From assembly GCF_019192965.1 (NCBI RefSeq), contig NZ_JAHTKU010000005.1, forward strand, positions 1 to 64,000: 64,000 nt of DNA, given 5' to 3'. The notes below the pieces were generated by a model. The model was not told the origin of the DNA. It searched no databases and was given only the letters and a program-made list of their open reading frames with translations. Numbering within the stretch: the first letter of the stretch is position 1; every line of letters starts with the position of its first letter. This document shows positions 32,485 to 41,089 of the stretch, one piece after another. Source of the stretch: Nocardioides daeguensis (GTDB lineage: Bacteria > Actinomycetota > Actinomycetes > Propionibacteriales > Nocardioidaceae). Position numbers and translations under genes: made by a program.

Positions 32485-35400
32485 ATGCCCGAGCACGCCC
32501 TGCACGTCCCGCAGCACCCCGTCCGCCTGGTCACGGCGTCCAGCCTGTTCGACGGCCACGACGCCTCGATCAACATCATGCGGCGGATCTTCCAGAGCCA
32601 GGGCTGCGAGGTGATCCACCTCGGGCACAACCGCTCGGTGGCCGAGGTGGTCGAGGCCGCGATCGAGGAGGACGTGCAGGGCATCGCCGTGTCGTCGTAC
32701 CAGGGCGGGCACGTGGAGTACTTCGAGTACCTCACCCAGCTGCTCCGCGAGCGCGGCGCCGGGCACATCAAGGTCGTCGGCGGCGGTGGCGGCGTCATCG
32801 TCCACGACGAGATCACCCGGCTGCGCGAGTCCGGCGTCACCATCTTCTCCCCCGAGGACGGCCAGCGACTCGGCCTCCCGGGCATGGTCAACACCGTCGT
32901 CGAGGCGTGCGACACCGACCTGTGGGAGACCGGCAGCGTCACCGCCGAGCAGGTCCTCAGCGGCGACCGCGCGGCCCTCGCCCGCGCCATCACCGGCGCC
33001 GAGCTCGGCCGGCTCGACCGCGACCTGCTCGACCAGCTCTCCGCCGCGGCCGCCGCGCACGCGGTGCCGGTGCTCGGCATCACCGGAACCGGCGGCTCCG
33101 GCAAGTCCAGCCTCACCGACGAGCTCGTCCGCCGGCTGCGGGTCGACCAGCAGGACAAGGTGCGGGTCGCGGTGCTCGCCGTCGACCCGACCCGGCGCAA
33201 GGGCGGCGGCGCGCTGCTCGGCGACCGGATCCGGATGAACAGCCTCGACCTGACCGGCCACGGGCTGGACCGCAACCAGGTCTACTTCCGCAGCCTCGCC
33301 ACCCGCGGCGCGCACGAGGTGCCCGAGCACCTGACCGACGTGCTCACCGTGATCAAGGCCGCCGGCTTCGACCTCGTCGTCGTCGAGACGCCCGGCATCG
33401 GCCAGGGCGACGCCGCGATCGTTCCGTTCGTCGACACCTCGCTGTACGTGATGACGCCCGAGTTCGGCGCCGCGTCGCAGCTGGAGAAGATCGACATGCT
33501 CGACTTCGCCGACGCGGTCGCGATCAACAAGTTCGAGCGCCGCGGCGCCGAGGACGCGCTGCGCGACGTCGGCCGCCAGATGGTCCGCAACCGCGAGGCG
33601 TTCACCAAGCTGCCCTCCGACATGCCGGTGTTCGGCACCTCCGCCGCCACCTTCGACGACGACGGCGTCACCGCGCTCTACCAGCACCTGCGCGGCCTCC
33701 TCGCCGGCAAGGGCCTCGCCGTGGGCGAAGGCCTGCTCGCCCCGGTCGCGGGCAAGCAGTCGACCCGGATCCAGACCGTGCTGCCCGCCGACCGGGTCCG
33801 CTACCTCGCCGAGATCGCCGAGACCGTCCGCGACTACCACGCCGAGACCGAGGTGCTCGTCGAGAAGGCGCGCCGTGCGCAGCGCTTCGCCGCCGTCGCC
33901 GAGGAGCTCGCCGAGATCGAGGACCTCGCCGCCGCGGCCGCCCGCGCCAACGACGACCTCCCGCTCGACGTCCGCGACCGGCTCGCGGCCTGGCCCGCGA
34001 CGGTCGCGCAGTACGACGAGGACACCGCCACCCACGGCCGCGAGTCCCTCTCCGGCAACCGGGTCCCGCGGGTCGCCGTACCCCGGTTCGCCGACCACGG
34101 CGAGCTGGTCCGCTTCTGGCGCGGCGAGAACCTGCCCGGCCACTTCCCCTTCACCGCGGGCGTCTTCCCCTTCAAGCGCGCCGACGAGGACCCCGCCCGA
34201 ATGTTCGCGGGCGAGGGCGACCCGTTCCGCACCAACAAGCGGTTCCGGCTGCTCTCCGAGGGGCAGCCGGCGACCCGCCTGTCGACCGCCTTCGACTCGG
34301 TCACCCTCTACGGCCGCGACCCCGACGAGCGCCCCGACATCTACGGCAAGGTCGGCACGTCCGGCGTCTCCGTCGCGACGCTCGAGGACATGAAGGCGCT
34401 CTACGACGGCTTCGACCTGCTCTCGCCGACCACCTCGGTCTCGATGACGATCAACGGCCCCGCCCCGACGGTGCTGGCCTTCTACCTCAACACCGCGATG
34501 GACCAGGCGCGCGAGCGCGGCATCGACCCGTACGAGGCGATCAAGTCGATCCGCGGCACCGTCCAGGCCGACATCCTCAAGGAGGACCAGGGCCAGAACA
34601 CCTGCCTGTTCTCCACGGAGTTCTCGCTGCGCTGCATGGCTGACATCCAGGAGTGGTTCATCCAGCAGCAGGTCCGCAACTTCTACTCGGTGTCGATCTC
34701 CGGCTACCACATCGCCGAGGCCGGGGCGAACCCGATCAGCCAGCTCGCGTTCACCCTCGCCAACGGCTTCACCTACGTCGAGTCGTACCTCGCCCGCGGC
34801 ATGGACATCGACGACTTCGCGCCGAACCTGTCGTTCTTCTTCTCCAACGGCATGGACCCCGAGTACACCGTGATCGGCCGGGTCGCCCGCCGGATCTGGG
34901 CGATCGCCATGCGTGACAAGTACGGCGCCAACGAGCGCTCGCAGAAGCTGAAGTACCACGTCCAGACGTCGGGCCGCTCCCTGCACGCGCAGGAGATGGA
35001 CTTCAACGACATCCGCACCACGCTGCAGGCGCTGATCGCGATCTACGACAACGCGAACTCGCTGCACACCAATGCCTACGACGAGGCCGTCACCACCCCG
35101 TCGACCGAGTCGGTGCGCCGCGCCCTGGCGATCCAGCTGATCATCAACCGCGAGTGGGGCCTGGCCGCCAACGAGAACCCGCTGCAGGGCTCCTACGTGG
35201 TCGACGAGCTCACCGACCTGGTCGAGAAGGCCGTGCTGACCGAGTTCGACCGGATCTCCGAGCGGGGCGGTGTCCTCGGCGCCATGGAGACCGGCTACCA
35301 GCGCGGCCGGATCCAGGACGAGTCGATGCTCTACGAGCACCGCAAGCACGACGGCACCCTGCCCATCATCGGCGTGAACACCTTCCGCGCCCCCGACGCC

Positions 35401-35655
35401 GGCGACGGGACCCCCGACGAGATCGAGCTCGCGCGCGCCACCACCGAGGAGAAGGACTCCCAGCTGGTCCGGCTCCGCGACTTCCAGGCCCGCCACCAGG
35501 ACGACGCCACCGCCGCCCTGGCCCGCCTCAGGGCGGCGGCGACGAGCGGGGAGAACATCTTCGCCGTCCTCATGGACGCAGCGCGGGTGTGCTCGCTCGG
35601 CCAGGTGACCGAGGCGTTCTTCGAGGTGGGCGGGCAGTACCGCAGGAACGTCTGA
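32485..35655 (+). CDS. icmF: Fused isobutyryl-CoA mutase IcmF
   Basis: This 1056-residue protein interconverts isobutyryl-CoA and n-butyryl-CoA with adenosylcobalamin. Order of domains: B12-binding (residues 10-145, with DGHD near 23-26 and the glycine-rich [10 protein letters not shown]), a MeaB-like G-protein chaperone (about 190-410, P-loop GTGGSGKSS near 200, [13 protein letters not shown]), a linker, then the mutase barrel to the end. Length and order are those of IcmF, not of methylmalonyl-CoA mutase, which lacks the internal GTPase. It connects valine breakdown by the bkd complex to butyryl-CoA oxidation. It is preceded by a GGAGG site and the MarR-side operator. Confidence 0.95.
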   Translation: MPEHALHVPQHPVRLVTASSLFDGHDASINIMRRIFQSQGCEVIHLGHNRSVAEVVEAAIEEDVQGIAVSSYQGGHVEYFEYLTQLLRERGAGHIKVVGGGGGVIVHDEITRLRESGVTIFSPEDGQRLGLPGMVNTVVEACDTDLWETGSVTAEQVLSGDRAALARAITGAELGRLDRDLLDQLSAAAAAHAVPVLGITGTGGSGKSSLTDELVRRLRVDQQDKVRVAVLAVDPTRRKGGGALLGDRIRMNSLDLTGHGLDRNQVYFRSLATRGAHEVPEHLTDVLTVIKAAGFDLVVVETPGIGQGDAAIVPFVDTSLYVMTPEFGAASQLEKIDMLDFADAVAINKFERRGAEDALRDVGRQMVRNREAFTKLPSDMPVFGTSAATFDDDGVTALYQHLRGLLAGKGLAVGEGLLAPVAGKQSTRIQTVLPADRVRYLAEIAETVRDYHAETEVLVEKARRAQRFAAVAEELAEIEDLAAAAARANDDLPLDVRDRLAAWPATVAQYDEDTATHGRESLSGNRVPRVAVPRFADHGELVRFWRGENLPGHFPFTAGVFPFKRADEDPARMFAGEGDPFRTNKRFRLLSEGQPATRLSTAFDSVTLYGRDPDERPDIYGKVGTSGVSVATLEDMKALYDGFDLLSPTTSVSMTINGPAPTVLAFYLNTAMDQARERGIDPYEAIKSIRGTVQADILKEDQGQNTCLFSTEFSLRCMADIQEWFIQQQVRNFYSVSISGYHIAEAGANPISQLAFTLANGFTYVESYLARGMDIDDFAPNLSFFFSNGMDPEYTVIGRVARRIWAIAMRDKYGANERSQKLKYHVQTSGRSLHAQEMDFNDIRTTLQALIAIYDNANSLHTNAYDEAVTTPSTESVRRALAIQLIINREWGLAANENPLQGSYVVDELTDLVEKAVLTEFDRISERGGVLGAMETGYQRGRIQDESMLYEHRKHDGTLPIIGVNTFRAPDAGDGTPDEIELARATTEEKDSQLVRLRDFQARHQDDATAALARLRAAATSGENIFAVLMDAARVCSLGQVTEAFFEVGGQYRRNV

Positions 35656-35684
35656 CCTCCGGGGCGTCCCCGCACAGCCGTCGA

Positions 35685-35717
35685 CGCGGGCGGGCCAGCA
35701 CTGCTGGCCCGCCCGCG
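35685..35717 (+). terminator. Strong terminator hairpin after icmF
   Basis: CGCGGGCGGGCCAGCA (35685-35700) pairs exactly with 35702-35717 around a single central base, followed by TTGTTCGT. It lies 30 bases after the icmF stop and 20 bases before the stop of the convergent small gene, so it could also stop leftward transcription. Confidence 0.8.
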
Positions 35718-35736
35718 TTGTTCGTACCCGGCCTTG

Positions 35737-35922
35737 CTAGTGCCCGGCCTTGACCATGCGCATGATCCGCAGGCTGAACGAGACGAAGCGGAACAGCTGG
35801 GTCGGGATGCTGCGCCGGCGGCGCAGGGTGCGCGCGGTGGGGAGCGGCGCGGCGCCGAGGTCGAGGACGGGCTGGTCGCAGCCGGGTCGCACGGCGGTGA
35901 AGGTCGGCAGGGATGCGGTCAT
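35737..35922 (-). CDS. Small basic protein next to sulfide:quinone oxidoreductase
   Basis: This 61-residue protein has an arginine cluster (TLRRRRSIPTQLFRFVSFSLRIMRMVKAGH), possibly an amphipathic membrane-binding end, and one cysteine in RPGCDQP. It starts five bases after the oxidoreductase stop, so it is in the same operon. No family or function is recognised; a role in placing the oxidoreductase at the membrane is only a guess. Confidence 0.6.
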   Translation of the reverse strand: MTASLPTFTAVRPGCDQPVLDLGAAPLPTARTLRRRRSIPTQLFRFVSFSLRIMRMVKAGH

Positions 35923-35927
35923 CGTGA

Positions 35928-37385
35928 TCACTCCGGGATGAGGTGCCAGCCGAAGCGGGCCTTGGCCTTGTGGATGAACAGGTAGTGGAGCATCAGCTTG
36001 ACCCAGTGGCCGCTCAGCCCCACCTCCCCCTTGGTCCCCTTGAGGTCGCGCCCGGTGACGTAGCGGGAGTAGTCCGGGACCACCGGCATCATCGTCATCG
36101 ACGCGGCCGACCCCTCCCGCAGGGAGGACCCCACCGAGGCCACGCACGCGGCGCCCATCCGCGCCATGGAGGCCGTGTGGGGGTGGGCGTCCGGACCGCG
36201 GCGGATCCGGTCGGCGATGGTCAGCGCGGCGGTCTTGCCCATCACGCCGCTCGGCATGCCGGTGCGCGGCGGTGCCGGCGCGATGGGAGTTCCGTTCGGG
36301 CTCGTCCGGGGGCGCGAGATCTGGTGCGGCGGAGCGAAGGCGATCCCGACCGCGAAGATGTTGGGATAGCCGGGCGCCAGATAGGTCTCGGGCCAGTCGG
36401 CAGCGCTCCACTCCTCGAAGGGCTTGGCTCCGTAGTCGGCGTCGACCTTCATGAAGCCGCTCGGCGCGAACATCCGCTCGGTGATGTCCTGCCCGGCACG
36501 GTCGTAGGCCTTCAGCGGCACCCCGCCGAAGGGCGGCAGCAGCATCGCGAAGTCGAACGGCAGGCTGTGGTGCTCACCGTCGAGCGTCTCGTAGTTCACC
36601 ACCCCCGGCTCGACCCGCTCGACGTGCGCACCGAGGATGGCCTCGACGTTGCGCTCCCGGAACAGCGACGCGGTCCACAGCTCGCTGCTCGTCTGGAAGC
36701 CCCTCTCCTCGAAGGTCATGCCGCCGACGCCGAAGTCGCCGAGCGCCGCCTCGTTGGTGAGGTAGATCAGGCGGGCGAGGTCGCGGACCCCCGCCTCGCG
36801 CAGCTCGTGGTCGACGTTGAAGACGTACTCGAAGGCAGCACCCTCGCAGGTGCAGGTGCCGTGCCCCATGCCGACGACCAGGGTCTGCGGGACGCCACCG
36901 CGCATGACCTCGATGGCCTCGGCGAGGGAGCGCGCCGCCTCGACGGCGTGGTCCGCGGTGCACACCGAGACCGTGTGCCCGCCGTCGGGCCCGAGGCCCT
37001 CGGTCGCGCCGAACTTCAGCTGGGGACCGGTGGCGTTGATCAGGTAGTCGAAGCGGACCCGCTCCTCCTTGCCCTGCTGCCCGGCGCCGGTGTGCACGAT
37101 GTCGACGGCACCGCGCGGGTCGTCCAGGTCGCCGTCGGGACGGATCGCCACCGCCTTCGCCTGCAAGAACTTGATCCCCTTGCGCCGGTAGACGGGAGCG
37201 AGCGGGAAGACGACGGACTTCTTCTTCATCTTGCCGACCCCGACCCAGATGTTGGACGGGATCCAGTTCCAGTTCGAGTTCGGGGACACGACGGTGATCG
37301 TGTCGCCCTTGCCGAGCAGGCGGGTCAGGTGCAGGGCCGCCGTGTGGCCGGACACCCCCGCTCCGAGTACTACGACGTCAGCCAC
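35928..37385 (-). CDS. Sulfide:quinone oxidoreductase-like FAD protein
   Basis: This 485-residue flavoprotein has the N-terminal FAD motif VVVLGAGVSGHTAALHL and the second dinucleotide region VVGMGHGTCTCEGAA. It ends in a segment typical of SQR with a short hydrophobic stretch (VKLMLHYLFIHKAKARFGWHLIPE). The cysteine pair in GTCTCEG may take part in sulfide oxidation. It would oxidise sulfide to persulfide and pass electrons to quinone. It is divergent from a CstR-like repressor with two operator palindromes between them, the standard arrangement for sulfide detoxification. GTG start; the reading frame is open further upstream without family features. Confidence 0.85.
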   Translation of the reverse strand: MADVVVLGAGVSGHTAALHLTRLLGKGDTITVVSPNSNWNWIPSNIWVGVGKMKKKSVVFPLAPVYRRKGIKFLQAKAVAIRPDGDLDDPRGAVDIVHTGAGQQGKEERVRFDYLINATGPQLKFGATEGLGPDGGHTVSVCTADHAVEAARSLAEAIEVMRGGVPQTLVVGMGHGTCTCEGAAFEYVFNVDHELREAGVRDLARLIYLTNEAALGDFGVGGMTFEERGFQTSSELWTASLFRERNVEAILGAHVERVEPGVVNYETLDGEHHSLPFDFAMLLPPFGGVPLKAYDRAGQDITERMFAPSGFMKVDADYGAKPFEEWSAADWPETYLAPGYPNIFAVGIAFAPPHQISRPRTSPNGTPIAPAPPRTGMPSGVMGKTAALTIADRIRRGPDAHPHTASMARMGAACVASVGSSLREGSAASMTMMPVVPDYSRYVTGRDLKGTKGEVGLSGHWVKLMLHYLFIHKAKARFGWHLIPE

Positions 37386-37417
37386 AGCTCCTCCTAGGTC
37401 GAGATGGCACTTCCACG

Positions 37418-37433
37418 ATACCCCCGGGGGTAT
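37418..37433. promoter_or_regulatory. CsoR/CstR-type operator 1
   Basis: ATACCCCCGGGGGTAT is a perfect 16-base palindrome of the G-tract type bound by CsoR/CstR repressors. It lies 33 bases upstream of the SQR start, in the control region shared with the repressor gene. Confidence 0.85.
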
Positions 37434-37444
37434 ACCCTGACCAT

Positions 37445-37460
37445 ATACCCCAGGGGGTAT
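37445..37460. promoter_or_regulatory. CsoR/CstR-type operator 2
   Basis: ATACCCCAGGGGGTAT is the second copy with one asymmetric position. Its centre is 27 bases from the first. Paired sites suggest that both divergent promoters are controlled. Confidence 0.85.
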
Positions 37461-37511
37461 AGGCTCGGCCGAGCACGGACCGTGGTCGACAGCTAGCAGG
37501 AGGACGAACCG

Positions 37512-37772
37512 ATGGAGCTTGACTCCGAGGCGATGAAGCCCGTGTTGAACCGGATCAAGCGCGCCCAGGGGCAGCTCGCCGGCGTGGTGCGCATGCTGGA
37601 GGACGGCCGCGACTGCGAGGACGTCGTCACCCAGCTCGCGGCCGTGTCCAAGGCTCTCGACCGGGCCGGGTTCGCGATCGTGGCCAACGGGCTGCAGCAG
37701 TGCGTCCTCGAGGGCGGGACCGACGGCTTGGACACCAAGAAGATGGAGAAGCTGTTCTTGTCCCTCGCCTAG
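37512..37772 (+). CDS. CsoR/FrmR-family repressor, CstR-like persulfide sensor
   Basis: This 86-residue all-helical repressor belongs to the DUF156 family (segment LNRIKRAQGQLAGVVRMLEDGRDCEDVVTQ). Copper-sensing CsoR needs Cys, His and Cys. Here the cysteines are at 35 and 64 but the histidine position is Gly60, as expected for CstR, which senses persulfides by cross-linking its two cysteines. The divergent SQR gene supports this. A GGAGG ribosome site precedes the ATG. A FrmR formaldehyde sensor would have a histidine near the N-terminus, not seen here. Confidence 0.85.
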   Translation: MELDSEAMKPVLNRIKRAQGQLAGVVRMLEDGRDCEDVVTQLAAVSKALDRAGFAIVANGLQQCVLEGGTDGLDTKKMEKLFLSLA

Positions 37773-37827
37773 ACGCGCCCGCGGCCCCGCGACGCCGCGG
37801 AACCGCTCGAAGAATCTCCGGGGGCGA

Positions 37828-37854
37828 TGTCGAAGGTCCGGCCGGTCGTTCGAC
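37828..37854 (+). promoter_or_regulatory. Candidate ECF42-type promoter before the YCII gene
   Basis: TGTCGA (37828-37833) and CGAC (37851-37854) are 17 bases apart, the -35 and -10 elements described for ECF42 sigma factors. The gene order YCII then ECF42 sigma factor matches that group, so the sigma factor probably activates this promoter. Confidence 0.55.
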
Positions 37855-37899
37855 GTAGGTTCGTAAGTCACCCACCAACGAACCGAAGGACTGATCAAG

Positions 37900-38268
37900 A
37901 TGCCGCGTTTCATGGGACTCGTGCGGATGGAAGAGGGACAGGGCAACCCGCCGCAGGCACTGTTCGACGCGATGGACAGCTACATCGGGGAGCAGGCCCA
38001 GCAGGGCCACTTCCTCGACGGCGGCGGGCTGTTCGGGCTCGAGGACGCCGTCAACTTCGTGGTCCGCACCGGTGAGGTCACCCGGGTCGACGGCCCCTAC
38101 GCGGAGGCTCGCGAGGCCGTGGGCGGCTGGGCGCTGCTGCAGTACGACACCCTCGAGGAGGCGATCGCCAACCAGGAGGAGTTCGCCGCCCTCCACGCCA
38201 AGCACTGGCCCGAGTGCACGATGGTCGCCACCCTGCGCCAGATCTCGGACGCTCCCCCGGAGGCCTGA
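37900..38268 (+). CDS. YCII-related (DGPF-domain) protein
   Basis: This 122-residue protein belongs to the YciI-like fold with the DGPY form of the DGPF motif (VDGPYAEAREAVGGW) and the typical N-terminal MPRFMGLVRMEE. Such proteins are regularly encoded beside ECF42 sigma factors; their activity is not known. The gene is 98 bases upstream of the sigma gene on the same strand, and its promoter looks sigma-dependent. Confidence 0.87.
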   Translation: MPRFMGLVRMEEGQGNPPQALFDAMDSYIGEQAQQGHFLDGGGLFGLEDAVNFVVRTGEVTRVDGPYAEAREAVGGWALLQYDTLEEAIANQEEFAALHAKHWPECTMVATLRQISDAPPEA

Positions 38269-38286
38269 GCGACCCGCGGGCGCGGA

Positions 38287-38332
38287 GTCGTGTGCCTGAG
38301 CACCCGGCACTGCGGGTTCTCGGGCACACGAC
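38287..38332. terminator. Hairpin between the YCII and sigma factor genes
   Basis: A 20-base stem (38287-38306 with 38313-38332) has two mismatches and a six-base loop. The outer ten pairs are GTCGTGTGCC with GGCACACGAC. It lies 18 bases after the YCII stop and 34 before the sigma start. It may weaken read-through into the sigma gene. Confidence 0.6.
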
Positions 38333-38366
38333 CCGACGGCGTCGACGCCAGCCCTAGGCTGGCCGC

Positions 38367-39638
38367 ATGCCCGAGCCCACCACCGCCGAGGCGATCACCG
38401 CCGCCTGGCGGCTCGAGTCGGCGCGCCTGGTCGGGGCGCTCGCCCGGATGACCCGGGACGTCGACCTCGCCGAGGACCTCGCCCAGGACGCCCTGGTCGC
38501 CGCCCTCGAGCAGTGGCCGGTCCACGGCGTGCCCGACAACCCCGGCGCCTGGCTGATGACCACGGCGAAGCGCCGTGGCATCGACCACATCCGGCGCGCC
38601 GAGACGCTGCGTCGCAAGACCCAGGAGCTCGGCCACGCCACGAGGGCGGCGGAGGAGGTGAGCGCGATGCCCGACCTCGAGTCCCAGGTGGACCACATCG
38701 AGGACGACGTCCTGCGCCTGATCTTCTTGTGCTGCCACCCCGCGCTGACCGCCGAGTCCCGTGCCGCGCTGACCCTGCGCCTGGTCGGCGGCCTCACCAC
38801 CGACGAGATCGCCCGCGGCTTCCTGGTGCCCAGCACCACGATGGGCCAGCGGATCTCGCGGGCCAAGAAGACCCTCACCGAGGCCGGCGCCCAGCTCGAG
38901 CTGCCGACGGGAGCCGAGCGCACCCAGCGCCTCGACGACGTGATGGCGGTGATCTACCTCGTCTTCACGGAGGGGTACGTCGCCACCTCCGGCGACGACT
39001 GGACCCGGCCCGACCTCGTCGCGGAGGCGATCCGGCTCGCCCGGCTGCTGGCCGGGCAGGCGCCGGACGAGCCGGAGGTCCACGGGTTGCAGGCGCTGCT
39101 CGAGCTGCAGGGCTCCCGGCTGCCGGCCCGCACCGACGCCGACGGTGCGCCGGTGCTGCTCGACGACCAGGACCGCAGCCGCTGGGACGAGCTGCTGATC
39201 CGCCGCGGCCTCGCCGCCCTGCGCCGCGCGGAGGAGATCGCCGCGCGCGGCGTACCCGTCGGCCGCTACTACCTCCAGGCCGCGATCGCCGCCGAGCACA
39301 CGAAGACCGCTACAGCAGCGGCCACCGACTGGCCCCGCATCGCCCGTCTGTACGACGTCCTGGCGGATGCCGCCCCCGGCCCGGTGGTCGAGGTCAACCG
39401 TGCGGTGGCCCACGGCCGGGCGTCCGGCCCGGACGCGGGGCTCGCGATCCTGGCGCGCCTGCCGGCCGACGCGCTGCGCGACTCCCCGCTGCTGCCGAGC
39501 GTCCGCGGCGACCTGCTCGAGCGGGCCGGGAGGCACGCCGAGGCCGCCGACGCGTTCGACGACGCCGCTCGTCGTACCCGCAACGGGGATGAGCGGACCC
39601 TCCTCGAGCGCCGCGCGGCCTCGGCGCGCAGCAGCTGA
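38367..39638 (+). CDS. ECF42-like sigma factor with long C-terminal domain
   Basis: This 423-residue protein has sigma region 2 (residues about 10-75, with DLAEDLAQDALVAALEQWP and NPGAWLMTTAKRRGIDHIRR) and region 4 (about 120-180, LRLVGGLTTDEIARGFLVPSTTMGQRISRAKKTL). A helical TPR-like C-terminal part of about 230 residues follows, including PVVEVNRAVAH. That long extension and the adjacent YCII gene define ECF42. It has no anti-sigma gene nearby; the extension is thought to regulate activity. Confidence 0.9.
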   Translation: MPEPTTAEAITAAWRLESARLVGALARMTRDVDLAEDLAQDALVAALEQWPVHGVPDNPGAWLMTTAKRRGIDHIRRAETLRRKTQELGHATRAAEEVSAMPDLESQVDHIEDDVLRLIFLCCHPALTAESRAALTLRLVGGLTTDEIARGFLVPSTTMGQRISRAKKTLTEAGAQLELPTGAERTQRLDDVMAVIYLVFTEGYVATSGDDWTRPDLVAEAIRLARLLAGQAPDEPEVHGLQALLELQGSRLPARTDADGAPVLLDDQDRSRWDELLIRRGLAALRRAEEIAARGVPVGRYYLQAAIAAEHTKTATAAATDWPRIARLYDVLADAAPGPVVEVNRAVAHGRASGPDAGLAILARLPADALRDSPLLPSVRGDLLERAGRHAEAADAFDDAARRTRNGDERTLLERRAASARSS

Positions 39639-39697
39639 CCCGCCTGCGAGTGACCGTGGGTGGCGGGCCGGCACCCGGCGCCTGAGAGCATCACTGC

Positions 39698-41089
39698 GTG
39701 CCGTCCACGACCACCGACCGGGGAACCCGCGCGCAGTTCGCGACCCTGGCCGCGATCACCATCGTGACGGGTGTGGTGAGCAGCCTCGGCGCGCCGCTCG
39801 TGCCGACGGTGGCCACGGAGCAGCACGTGTCCCTCAGCACCGCGCAGTGGGTGCTGACGGCGGCCCTGCTGGCCGGCGCGGTCGTGACGCCGGTCGTCGG
39901 CCGGCTCGGCACCGGCCGGCTGCGGCGCCCCGTCCTGCTGGGCGGGCTCGGCGTCGTCCTCGTCGGAACGGTGCTGAGCGCACTCCCCCTCGGCATCGGG
40001 CCGATGGTCGCGGGCCGGGCCCTGCAGGGCGTCGGGATGGCGCTGGCGCCGCTCGCCTTCGCCGTCGCCCGCGACCTGTGGTCCGGCCCGGAGCTGTTGT
40101 CACGGCTGTCCCTGCTCTCGGTGGCGACGGTGAGCGGCGCGGGTCTCGGCTACCCCGTCTCCTCGCTCGTCGCCGAGCACCTCGGAATCAGCGGCGCCTA
40201 CCTGTTCGGCGCGGTGCTGATCGGCACCGCCACCGTGCTCGCGGTGCGCCACCTGCCGGCGGCGCCGGACGGCGCTCCCCAGCCCGTCGACGTGGTCGGC
40301 GCGGTCCTGCTGTGCACGGGCACGCTCGGGTTCCTGCTGGCGCTGAGCCAGGGCGAACGGTGGGGCTGGACCGACGCACCGACGGTCGCGACCGGTGGCA
40401 GCGGCCTGCTCCTCGTCGCCACATGGGTGCGCTGGAGCGTGGCCCGCAGCCGGAGAGGACGACCGACGCTCGTCGACCTGCAGCTGGCGCTGAGACCCGG
40501 CGTCCGGGCGCCGAACGCCGTCACGGTGGCGATCAGCGTCAGCCTCTACGGGCTGTTCACCCTCGTCGTAGTCCTGGTCCAGGCCGACGGCTCCGCCGGG
40601 TTCGGCCTGGACGCCGGGCTGGCCGTGACCGGGCTCGCCCTGGTCCCGTACGCCGTCGCCAGCATCGCCTCCAACCGGCTCGCGCTGGTGATGGCCCGCG
40701 GCGTCGGGGCCCGGCTGCTGCTGCCCCTGGGCTGCCTGGTCTTCGGATCCTCGCTCCTGCTCCTGCTCGGATGGCACGACACACTCGGGCAGGCGTTCCT
40801 CGCCATGACGCTCGGCGGGCTCGGCGGCGGGCTCACCTTCTCCGCGATGGCGATGCTGATCGTGCCCCACGTGACCCCGGAGGAGACGGCCAGCGCGATG
40901 GCGTTCAACCAGCTGCTGCGCTACCTCGGGTTCTCGGTCGGCTCGGCGCTGACTGTCGCACTGCTCGCGGCGTACGGCGGCGACGCGGCCGCCTTCCGCG
41001 CCACGGCGCTGACCATGGCGGGGATCTGCCTCGTCGCGGGCGCGCTCGCGACGCTGGAGCGGACCGGCGCTGCCGGCCGCGCACGGTGA
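39698..41089 (+). CDS. MFS drug exporter, 14-helix DHA2 type
   Basis: This 463-residue transporter has 12-14 predicted membrane helices, the motif A-like loop GRLGTGRLRRPVLLGG and motif C-like GAGLGYPVSSL. It probably exports drugs or metabolites with proton antiport. GTG start, 59 bases after the sigma gene, so it may be part of the same transcript. Its last 169 bases overlap the convergent MFS gene, which is unusual for two unrelated transporters. Confidence 0.82.
   Translation: MPSTTTDRGTRAQFATLAAITIVTGVVSSLGAPLVPTVATEQHVSLSTAQWVLTAALLAGAVVTPVVGRLGTGRLRRPVLLGGLGVVLVGTVLSALPLGIGPMVAGRALQGVGMALAPLAFAVARDLWSGPELLSRLSLLSVATVSGAGLGYPVSSLVAEHLGISGAYLFGAVLIGTATVLAVRHLPAAPDGAPQPVDVVGAVLLCTGTLGFLLALSQGERWGWTDAPTVATGGSGLLLVATWVRWSVARSRRGRPTLVDLQLALRPGVRAPNAVTVAISVSLYGLFTLVVVLVQADGSAGFGLDAGLAVTGLALVPYAVASIASNRLALVMARGVGARLLLPLGCLVFGSSLLLLLGWHDTLGQAFLAMTLGGLGGGLTFSAMAMLIVPHVTPEETASAMAFNQLLRYLGFSVGSALTVALLAAYGGDAAAFRATALTMAGICLVAGALATLERTGAAGRAR

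Noticed and set aside
32299..35496. 1065-residue open frame antisense to icmF
   Set aside because: It mirrors the IcmF gene at high GC, has a biased Val/Gly/Asp/Arg composition and no motifs; IcmF is certain.
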